Assembly: GCA_964645785.1 (NCBI GenBank)
Contig: CAZYAV010000034.1
Span: 1 to 24,157 of the forward strand
DNA length: 24,157 nt
Source: CALWZE01 sp964645785
Lineage (GTDB): Bacteria; Bacillota; Clostridia; Oscillospirales; Ruminococcaceae
Direction of reading: 5' to 3'
Below the pieces are notes generated by a model. It was not told the origin of the DNA. It worked only from the letters and a program-made list of their open reading frames with translations, and ran no database searches. Made by a program: the position numbers and the translations under genes. Shown piece after piece: positions 1-6,210 of the stretch. Position 1 is the first letter of the stretch. Each line of letters starts with the position of its first letter.

Positions 1-892
1 CTTCTGGTACGAGGGCTGGGAGGGGCACTTTGAGCTGGTCAAGCTCAACCTGCGCAACCCCGCCGTCGTCGACCATCTGTTTTCCAACATCCGGTTCTGG
101 GTGGAGCGCTTCGGGATTGACGGGCTGCGGCTGGACGTCGCCTACTGCCTGGACGGGGAGTTTTTGCGCGCCGTCCGCGCCTTCTGCGACGGGCTGAAGC
201 CGGACTTTTTCCTGGTGGGCGAGGTGTTGTTCGGGGATTACAACCGCATCGCGGGGGACGGGCTGCTGCACAGCTGTACAAACTACGAGTGCTACAAGGG
301 GCTGTATTCGGCCATCAACAGCAAAAACCTGTTTGAGCTGACCTATTCGCTCAACCGGCAGTTTGGGAACGAGCCCTGGTGCATCTACCGCGGCAAGCGG
401 CTGATGAGCTTTGCGGACAACCACGACGTCAGCCGGCTCGCCACCATTCTGAACGACAAGCGCGCCGTTCCGCTCGCCTACGCGCTGCTGTTTGGAATGC
501 CCGGCCTGCCCTGCCTGTATTACGGAAGCGAATGGGGCGCGCAGGGGAACAAGGCGGACGGGGACGCCGCGCTGCGCCCCTGCTTTGACGCGCCGCAGGA
601 AAACGAGCTGTTTGCGTATATCGCGCGGCTCATTGAGATTCGCCGGCAGTGCGGCGCGCTGCGGTTCGGCGGGTACCGCAACATCGTGGAGCGCAACGAG
701 GCGTGCGTGTTCGAGCGCGCGCTGGACGGCGAGCGGGTCTATGTCGCGGTCAACATCGGGGAAACGCCCGTGCGGCTGGAGCACGGCGCGCTCTCGTTCG
801 AGGCCGAGGAGCTGCTGTGCGCAGAGACAACCCGGCTCTGCGGCGCGGTGGAGCTGCCGCCCCTGTGCGCGCGGTATTACCGCCCGCGCTGA
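1..892 (+). CDS. GH13 alpha-amylase family glycosyl hydrolase, C-terminal part
   Basis: The reading frame is open from base 2, so the 5' part lies outside the window; about 296 residues are visible. The GH13 conserved regions are present in order: GLRLDVA with the nucleophile Asp (codon 134-136), FLVGEV with the acid/base Glu (221-223), and FADNHD with the transition-state-stabilising Asp (425-427). After the barrel comes a short beta-sandwich-like C-terminal domain of about 80 residues. The enzyme should hydrolyse alpha-1,4 glucosidic bonds in starch-derived maltodextrins or cyclodextrins. The layout around the catalytic residues resembles the cyclomaltodextrinase/neopullulanase/maltodextrin glucosidase group, but the exact specificity cannot be read from this part. 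The stop is TGA at 890-892. No signal peptide can be judged because the N-terminus is missing. The family call is firm, the substrate open. Confidence 0.93.
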   Translation, partial: FWYEGWEGHFELVKLNLRNPAVVDHLFSNIRFWVERFGIDGLRLDVAYCLDGEFLRAVRAFCDGLKPDFFLVGEVLFGDYNRIAGDGLLHSCTNYECYKGLYSAINSKNLFELTYSLNRQFGNEPWCIYRGKRLMSFADNHDVSRLATILNDKRAVPLAYALLFGMPGLPCLYYGSEWGAQGNKADGDAALRPCFDAPQENELFAYIARLIEIRRQCGALRFGGYRNIVERNEACVFERALDGERVYVAVNIGETPVRLEHGALSFEAEELLCAETTRLCGAVELPPLCARYYRPR

Positions 893-1015
893 GTTGCTTT
901 TTTGTATCCGGTTTGCTATATTGGAATAAAATAGGGGTTGGCGGCCTGATGCGGATATGCGGAACCGGAACGCGCGGGAATGGCTGGCCAACGACATAAA
1001 ATGAGGAGATTTGAT

Positions 1016-1924
1016 ATGGCGGAACAGAAGAAAAAAACCGGCAAAGCCCCGGTTGAGCGCAAGGTCATCTCGGCCGACGAGGCCAAGCGCGCGGCTGCGG
1101 CCAAAAAGAAGAGCACGCAGGCCGCCGTGGCCGAAGAGGCACCCGCGCAGGCGGCTGCGCCCGCCGCAAAGCAAGAGCCGGCGCCCGCGCAGGAGCAGAA
1201 ATCCGGCGGTTCGTCCGGCGGGCTGCGGGTCGGCGCGATTGTGCTGTGGGTCGTCGCCGTGCTGTTCGAGGTTGCGGCGGTGCTGCTGCTCAACCGCACC
1301 CTCTCCCTGCCCGGCAGCCTCACCACCTGGCTGATTGTCGCCATCGCCGCCGACCTTGTCTGCGTCATCGTCGGCTCGCAGCTCTGGAAAAAGGCGAACC
1401 GCATCACCCCCGCATCCGAGAAGAACAAATTCAAGTTCTGGCTGTGGAACAATCTGGGGGTCATCGTCTCGGTCGTCGCGTTTTTCCCGCTGGTCATCCT
1501 GCTGCTGCGCAACAAGGAGCTGGACGGCAAGACCAAGAAGATTGTCACCATCATCGCGGCCTGCGCGCTGCTGATTGCGGGCGGCGCGTCCTATGACTTC
1601 GACCCCGTCTCGCAGGAGGAGCAGGAGGCGATGAAGGCCGAGGCGCTCGAAAACATGTCTGGGGACGGGCAGACGGTTTACTGGACGCCGTTCGGCAAAA
1701 GCTATCACCTTGACCCCGACTGCCAGGCGCTGCGCAACAGCGCGACCCTGGTGACCGGCACCATAGACGAGGCGTTTGAGGCCAAGCGGTACGACCCCTG
1801 CGATTTCTGCGCGGGCGGCGCGGACGCGGCACAGGATGCGGCGGACGCGGACGGTGCGCAGGACGCGGACGCGGCAGAGCCGGACGAAGCGGACGAGGGG
1901 GAGGACAGCCGGCAGGCGGCCTGA
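1016..1924 (+). CDS. Membrane protein with Ala/Lys-rich N-terminus and His/Cys C-terminal module
   Basis: I do not recognise a named family. The start at 1016 is chosen because GAGGAG at 1003-1008 lies 7 bases upstream; an in-frame ATG at 980 has no such site. The 302-residue product has a low-complexity Ala/Lys/Pro/Glu-rich N-terminus (1-65), then about four hydrophobic segments (roughly 71-93, 102-124, 142-165, 174-190). A soluble part follows with the pattern YWTPFGKSYH, DPDC and DPCDFC (His231, Cys236, Cys262, Cys265). It ends in an Asp/Ala-rich acidic tail (267-302). The YH...C...CxxC arrangement resembles small metal-binding modules at the C-terminus of some secreted or membrane Firmicutes proteins, so a structural zinc site is plausible (inference). 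It is transcribed alone and followed by a strong terminator. The opposite-charge ends suggest protein or envelope contacts, but no function is claimed. Confidence 0.8.
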   Translation: MAEQKKKTGKAPVERKVISADEAKRAAAAKKKSTQAAVAEEAPAQAAAPAAKQEPAPAQEQKSGGSSGGLRVGAIVLWVVAVLFEVAAVLLLNRTLSLPGSLTTWLIVAIAADLVCVIVGSQLWKKANRITPASEKNKFKFWLWNNLGVIVSVVAFFPLVILLLRNKELDGKTKKIVTIIAACALLIAGGASYDFDPVSQEEQEAMKAEALENMSGDGQTVYWTPFGKSYHLDPDCQALRNSATLVTGTIDEAFEAKRYDPCDFCAGGADAAQDAADADGAQDADAAEPDEADEGEDSRQAA

Positions 1925-1965
1925 TTCCGCCGCGGATTTGTTTGGACGATTTGATTGAACAATGG

Positions 1966-2005
1966 GAGCCGGGGCGCACGGCGGTGTGTGCCCCGGCTCT
2001 TTTTT
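1966..2005 (+). terminator. Intrinsic terminator after the membrane-protein gene
   Basis: A GC-rich hairpin (GAGCCGGGGC at 1966-1975 pairing with GCCCCGGCTC at 1990-1999, extended inward by GCAC/GTGT-type pairs) is followed by six T at 2000-2005. It lies 42 bases after the stop codon at 1924. Confidence 0.9.
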
Positions 2006-2516
2006 GACGGGATTTTTGCGGGAGCGCCGTTTGGGCGGGTCGGAATAGCAGGGTGGCCAAGACTGCCGCCCCGGGTAATACGCCGCGCCCGGCCTTTCCG
2101 GGCAATGCAGCACACCGGCCGGGCGCGCGCTTCAAAGCGGGCTTGCCGCTTTATTCTGCACCGCAGGGGGCGGGTCGGACGGCGCGGAAGCCGCGGGCAG
2201 CGCACAGGGCGCGGGCAGCGTGACGGATGTAGAGGACGCGGGCAGCGCACAGGCGAACGGTCAAAGCATACCGGTTGCAGGCGCAGCGCAGAGACACGCC
2301 GGTTCTCCGAAAGCCGCATTGCGGCCGTCCCCGCGATGGCCGCGTAGCTGTTTATGCTGTACTTCATTATAGGTAAGCGTGGAATCGCTGAAGCGTCGAA
2401 ATGGGGAGCGGACACCGGTGCTGCTGCCAAGCCCTCCGGGCGCGGCCTTTTCCGCCTTCCTCCCCGGCTCTCGCCCTCTTTGGAGCCACTCGCCTGGCGA
2501 GTGGTTTTCTATACAC
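2006..2516. other. Intergenic stretch without a supported gene
   Basis: No start with a ribosome binding site leads into a believable frame here. One plus-strand frame from about 2163 to 2353 reads as Gly/Ser/Ala/Gln-rich (GSAQGAGS and DAGSAQ units, from the near-repeat GCGGGCAGCGCACAGG at about 2193 and 2237). It ends at a stop near 2352 and may be a relic of a low-complexity protein tail. A hairpin CCACTCG/CGAGTGG (2486-2504) followed by TTTT could act as a plus-strand terminator, though no gene upstream needs it. Confidence 0.4.
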
Positions 2517-2561
2517 AAAAAGGCAGCGGAAAAGCAGCCGCCTTGCCGCTTTTCCGCCGCC
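2517..2561 (-). terminator. Intrinsic terminator of the uracil permease gene
   Basis: GCGGAAAAGC (2526-2535) and GCTTTTCCGC (2548-2557) form a perfect stem, extended by GGC/GCC across one mismatch. On the minus strand the hairpin is followed by five T (2517-2521 on the plus strand are A). It lies 37 bases beyond the permease stop. Confidence 0.88.
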
Positions 2562-2597
2562 TGATTATTCCGTTTTTCCCGTGCGGGTGCGCCGCTT

Positions 2598-3851
2598 TTA
2601 CTCGGCTTTGCCGCTCTTGACCTTCTCGGGCAGCTGCGCGCCGAGCTCCATTTCGGGCAGCTGCTTGTTCTCGTCGTCCTTGCCCGGCAGAATCGCGTTG
2701 AGCAGGATGCCGAAGATTGCCGCGCAGGCAAGGCCGCCGAATTCCAGCGTCGCCTCGCCGAGGGTAAAGGTGAGCGGGTTGCTCGAGAAGCCGAGGCCGC
2801 TGACCAGCACCACCGCCGCAATCAGCAGGTTGCGGGTTTTGGTCAGGTCGATCTGGTTCTCGACAACGTTGCGCACGCCGACCGCCGAAATCATGCCGTA
2901 CAGCACGAACGAGACGCCGCCGATAATCGCGTTCGGGATGGTGCGGACGACCGCGTCGAACATCGGGCTGAACGAGAGCAGAATCGCGAACCCGGCCGCG
3001 ATGCGGATGACGCGCGGGTCATAGACCTTGGTCAGCGCCAGCACGCCGGTGTTTTCGCCGTAGGTGGTGTTTGCAGGGCCGCCGACAAGGCCGGCCAGCG
3101 AGGTTGCAAGCCCGTCGNNNNNNNNNNTGGTGGCCAGCGCAATCGGCGCCATGATGATAATCGCGCTCGCGTCAAACTTCGCAAGGCGGAAGGGGGGCAG
3201 GCCGACGACGCTCGCCGCCGCAATCTCGGTGAAGTCCACCGCGCCGATGCACAGCGCGACAATGTAGGAGACAACCACGCCCATCAGGATCGGGATGATT
3301 TTGACCATGCCCTTGCCCCACATGTTGCAGACGATGATTGTCGCAATCGCGATGAACGCGAGCAGCCAGTTCTCGCTCGCGCTCGAGACCGCCGTCCCCG
3401 CGAGGTTGAGCCCGATGAGGATGATGATCGGCCCGGTCACAACCGGCGGCACAAACCGCAGCACCCGCTTGATGCCCACCGCCGTGATGAGCCCCGCCAT
3501 CAACAAATAAATTAAGCCCGCAACAATGACCCCGCCGCCCGCGTACTGAAGCTTTTCTGCGGTATCCATTGTTGCGAACTTTCCAAAATCAAACGCTGTA
3601 ATTGTAAAATAGCCGGCAAGAAATGCGAAAGACGAGCCCAGAAACGCGGGAACCTTCCCCTTGGTAATCAAATGGAACAACAGCGTCCCCACACCCGCGC
3701 AGAGCAGCGTCACCTGAACGCTCAGACCCGTCAGCAGCGGCACGAGAACCGTTGCGCCAAACATTGCAAAGACATGCTGGATGCCAAGAACAATGGTCTT
3801 GCCCCAGCCGAGCGTCTTCGGCGCGTCAAAAATCCCTTCCTTACTTCCCAT
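2598..3851 (-). CDS. uraA: Uracil permease, NCS2 family (UraA/PyrP type), interrupted by an assembly gap
   Basis: This integral membrane protein should import uracil by H+ symport. The start at 3851 (MGSKEGIFDA) is set by AAGGAGG five bases upstream. The N-terminal half carries the family pattern GIQHVFAMFGATVLVPLLTG, and NTTYGEN (3051-3071), which in E. coli UraA contains the proton-coupling Glu290, is intact. Ten N at 3118-3127 split the gene. Compared with UraA, about 30 residues should lie between the left part (ending APIALAT) and the right part (starting DGLATSLAG), including the helix with the EHIGH motif (Glu241/His245 in E. coli). The ten N therefore understate the missing sequence, and the true protein is probably near 445 residues instead of the apparent 417. 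The frame is intact on both sides, so I read this as a complete gene with missing data. It is monocistronic with its own promoter and terminator, divergent from the decarboxylase genes. Confidence 0.95.
   Translation of the reverse strand: MGSKEGIFDAPKTLGWGKTIVLGIQHVFAMFGATVLVPLLTGLSVQVTLLCAGVGTLLFHLITKGKVPAFLGSSFAFLAGYFTITAFDFGKFATMDTAEKLQYAGGGVIVAGLIYLLMAGLITAVGIKRVLRFVPPVVTGPIIILIGLNLAGTAVSSASENWLLAFIAIATIIVCNMWGKGMVKIIPILMGVVVSYIVALCIGAVDFTEIAAASVVGLPPFRLAKFDASAIIIMAPIALATXXXXDGLATSLAGLVGGPANTTYGENTGVLALTKVYDPRVIRIAAGFAILLSFSPMFDAVVRTIPNAIIGGVSFVLYGMISAVGVRNVVENQIDLTKTRNLLIAAVVLVSGLGFSSNPLTFTLGEATLEFGGLACAAIFGILLNAILPGKDDENKQLPEMELGAQLPEKVKSGKAE
3118..3127. other. Assembly gap (10 N) inside the uracil permease gene
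   Basis: Ten N replace an unknown length. Family comparison suggests roughly 90 bases are missing, coding the helix just before the NTTYGEN region. Confidence 0.95.
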
Positions 3852-3968
3852 CCTGTCCTCCTTGCAGAATCCTTTTATGGAGCCGCCTCTTCCCCGGGCG
3901 AACGGCTCGCCCGGCACGCCGCGGTATTCCGTTCTGCCCGCGGCCGCGTCACAGCCCAAATTATCAGG

Positions 3969-3998
3969 ATTATACCATTCGACCCGTGCGCGGCGCAA
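3969..3998 (-). promoter_or_regulatory. Promoter of the uracil permease gene
   Basis: On the minus strand TTGCGC (3998-3993) and a perfect TATAAT (3974-3969) are 18 bases apart. The transcript would have a leader of about 110 bases containing a strong hairpin (3894-3901 with 3907-3914, loop ACGGC) between the promoter and the AAGGAGG site. The hairpin has no U-run, so it is not a terminator. I see no clear PyrR-binding loop. Confidence 0.7.
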
Positions 3999-4064
3999 GC
4001 CCGTTTTGCGCAGAAAAACGGCGGGGGAAACGGGTGATTTTTGGCTATTTTTTCGATTGACTTG

Positions 4065-4092
4065 TTGACGCGGCGCAGTGTATCATTATAAT
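4065..4092 (+). promoter_or_regulatory. Promoter of the decarboxylase subunit genes
   Basis: TTGACG (4065-4070) and a perfect TATAAT (4087-4092) are separated by 16 bases. The start codon of the first gene is 84 bases downstream of the -10 box. It diverges from the uracil permease promoter, the two -35 boxes being about 65 bases apart. Confidence 0.8.
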
Positions 4093-4175
4093 GATTTTTC
4101 TTGCGGTTTTCTGAGGGGAACACCGCCGGAAACGAAAGGTTAGGATACACAACAGAAGAGAAAAGAGGGAGTTAG

Positions 4176-4547
4176 ATGGTTGTATCTCTGTCCGCCGCAG
4201 CGGGCGGCTCGATGGGCGCCGGGGAGGTCGGCGTTGTTGCGCTGTCCGGCATCCTGATTGTGTTTGCCGTGCTCGCAATCATTTATCTTGCGCTGCTTGC
4301 CATGCAGGCCGTCTTTACAAAGGGGGAAAAGACGGCACTGTGCGAGGTCGCGGCGCCCTTTGCGGGCAAGGTCGAATACTTCGTTGCCAATCCCGGCCGG
4401 GTGGAGGCGGACGAGGTTGTGCTCGTGCTGTCCGACGCTTCCGGCCGCAAAAATGAGATTCTCGCCCCGCAGGGCGGCCGGTTCAAGCCCGCCGCGCACA
4501 AGGGCGACGCGATTGAACAGGGCGGCGTCCTGTTCACTATCGGCTAA
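4176..4547 (+). CDS. OadG-like gamma subunit with degenerate biotinyl-like domain
   Basis: This 123-residue protein has one N-terminal membrane helix (about 17-45) and a C-terminal domain (about 55-123) with the two-lobe rhythm of biotinyl/lipoyl carriers: AAPFAGKVEYFV, then NEILAPQGGRF, then KGDAIEQGGVLFTIG. In true carriers the hairpin between the lobes reads AMKM, with the biotinylated Lys. Here the corresponding stretch is SDASGRK (residues 86-92) and no Lys sits at the modified position. The helix, size and immediate neighbour (beta subunit, 16 bases downstream) point to the gamma subunit of a sodium-pumping decarboxylase, which anchors or assembles the complex. The start is preceded by a purine-rich GAGGGA site. 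The carboxyltransferase (alpha) and a functional biotin carrier are not encoded nearby. The gamma assignment is good; the biotin-deficient reading is from sequence inspection. Confidence 0.75.
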   Translation: MVVSLSAAAGGSMGAGEVGVVALSGILIVFAVLAIIYLALLAMQAVFTKGEKTALCEVAAPFAGKVEYFVANPGRVEADEVVLVLSDASGRKNEILAPQGGRFKPAAHKGDAIEQGGVLFTIG

Positions 4548-4563
4548 GGGGGTGTGACAAGCC

Positions 4564-5742
4564 GTGTTTTTAGATACAATCCGTGATTTTGCCGCCAACA
4601 CCGGCATTGCAAAGATTCTTGCGGCGCTCGATTGGAAAACCTGCGTCATGCTGCTCATCGCGGGGCTGCTGTTCTATCTCGCCATCAAAAAGCAGTTTGA
4701 GCCGCTTCTGCTCATCCCGATTGCCTTCGGTATGCTGCTTGCCAACCTGCCGGGCGCAAACATCATGCATATGGAGCTGTTCAACGGCGCGGTGATCGAC
4801 TATGGCGCCGTGCTGCACGAGGGCGGCCTGCTGGATATCCTCTATCTCGGCGTCAAGCTGGGCGTCTATCCGCCGCTCATCTTCCTGGGCATCGGCGCAA
4901 TGACCGACTTTTCGCCGCTCATCGCCAACCCCAAAAGCATCTTCCTGGGCGCGGCGGCGCAGCTGGGCATTTTTGTCACCTTCGCCGCCTCCATCGCCTT
5001 TGGCTTCACGGCGCTTGAGGCCGGCTCCATCGGCATCATCGGCGGCGCGGACGGCCCCACGGCCATCTTCGTCACCAAAACCCTTGCGCCGCATCTGCTG
5101 CCGGCCATCGCGGTGGCGGCCTATTCCTACATGGCGCTGGTGCCGTTCATCCAGCCGCCGATCATGCGCGCGCTGACCACCAAGGAGGAGCGCGCCATCC
5201 GCATGGATTCCCTGCGGCCGGTCTCCAAGACCGAGAAGATTCTCTTCCCCATCATCGTCACCATCGTTGTGGCGCTGCTTGTGCCGGACGCCACCACGCT
5301 GGTCGGCTGCCTCATGCTGGGCAACCTGCTGAAGGAATCCGGCGTGGCGGAGCGGCTTGTCAAGACCGCTTCCAACGAGCTAATCAACATCATCACGATC
5401 CTGCTCGGCGTCTCGGTTGGCGGCACGGCGAACGCGGAGAATTTCCTCTCCCCCAAAACGCTGCTCATCATCTTGATGGGGCTGTGCGCGTTTGCGTTCT
5501 CCACCGCGGGCGGCGTTCTGTTCGGCAAGCTGATGTGCAAGCTGACCAAGGGCAAAATCAACCCGCTGATCGGCTCCGCGGGCGTCTCGGCCGTGCCCAT
5601 GGCGGCGCGCGTCTCTAACACGGTCGGGTTGGAGACCGACCCGACCAACTACCTGCTCATGCACGCGATGGGGCCGAATGTCGCGGGCGTGATCGGCTCG
5701 GCTGTCGCGGCGGGCGTGTTCATCTCGATGTTCGCGCACTGA
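4564..5742 (+). CDS. oadB: Sodium ion-translocating decarboxylase, beta subunit (OadB/GcdB/MmdB family)
   Basis: This polytopic membrane protein of 392 residues is the ion-pumping subunit of oxaloacetate, glutaconyl-CoA or methylmalonyl-CoA decarboxylases. It releases CO2 from carboxybiotin and exports Na+. Family hallmarks are visible: GIIGGADGPTAIFVTKTLAP (the Asp of GGADGP, residue 163, corresponds to the essential Asp203 of Klebsiella OadB), NLLKESGVAERL (254-265), SVGGTANAENFL (284-295), GVSAVPMAARVSN (340-352) and a C-terminal MHAMGPNVAGVIGSA segment. The start is GTG at 4564, with AAGGGGG about 10 bases upstream. It is co-transcribed with the preceding gamma-like gene and ends at a strong terminator. 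Which acid is decarboxylated cannot be told without the alpha subunit, which must lie elsewhere. Confidence 0.94.
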   Translation: MFLDTIRDFAANTGIAKILAALDWKTCVMLLIAGLLFYLAIKKQFEPLLLIPIAFGMLLANLPGANIMHMELFNGAVIDYGAVLHEGGLLDILYLGVKLGVYPPLIFLGIGAMTDFSPLIANPKSIFLGAAAQLGIFVTFAASIAFGFTALEAGSIGIIGGADGPTAIFVTKTLAPHLLPAIAVAAYSYMALVPFIQPPIMRALTTKEERAIRMDSLRPVSKTEKILFPIIVTIVVALLVPDATTLVGCLMLGNLLKESGVAERLVKTASNELINIITILLGVSVGGTANAENFLSPKTLLIILMGLCAFAFSTAGGVLFGKLMCKLTKGKINPLIGSAGVSAVPMAARVSNTVGLETDPTNYLLMHAMGPNVAGVIGSAVAAGVFISMFAH

Positions 5743-5796
5743 TTCGCGCGGCGGCCGGAACCGGCATTTTCAAATAAAGCGTGCAGCTTTCCGTTT

Positions 5797-5845
5797 GCAG
5801 GGGGCACCGCAGGGCGCAATGGCGCGGCGGCGCCCCCTGCTTTTT
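5797..5845 (+). terminator. Intrinsic terminator of the decarboxylase unit
   Basis: GCAGGGGGC (5797-5805) pairs with GCCCCCTGC (5832-5840), followed by TTTTT (5841-5845). A smaller hairpin (GCCGG/CCGGC at about 5754-5765) followed by ATTTT lies just after the stop. Confidence 0.88.
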
Positions 5846-6107
5846 GTCCGGGCGTTCTCCCGCACCCCTGCCCCAGACCGGCAGACGGGGTGGTTCGGGT
5901 GTGCGGCGCTCTCCGCGTCTGCCCGCCGCGCCGCCGCACAAGGTCGGAAAATCGGGAAATCCCCGCCGTCCCCTTTGCCCGGAAGCCCGAACAGGAGAAG
6001 CGCGGGAAGCAGGGGCAAAACGCGCCGGTCTGTCCTTTTTTAAGCGGCGCGCACGGCGCGCGAACCGGGCCCTCCCCGTCCGGCGGCGCAGCCCGCGCCC
6101 GGCGGGC
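5846..6107. other. GC-rich intergenic stretch
   Basis: I see no gene here. The only structure noted is a palindrome GCCCGC/GCGGGC (6091-6096 with 6102-6107) directly upstream of the next -35 box. Confidence 0.5.
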
Positions 6108-6136
6108 TTGTCAAATACTGGGGAATATTGTATAAT
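6108..6136 (+). promoter_or_regulatory. Promoter of the GH25 lysozyme gene
   Basis: TTGTCA (6108-6113) and a perfect TATAAT (6131-6136) are 17 bases apart, 74 bases before the chosen start codon. Confidence 0.85.
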
Positions 6137-6210
6137 TTAATATCTATCGGTAGGATTACACGGAAACACGACCTTCTGCCGCGCGCCCGCGCATGGAGAT
6201 AAGGAGAATT

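Noticed and set aside
3894..3914. PyrR-type attenuator in the uracil permease leader
   Set aside because: There is a strong hairpin but no terminator U-run and no recognisable PyrR-binding loop.
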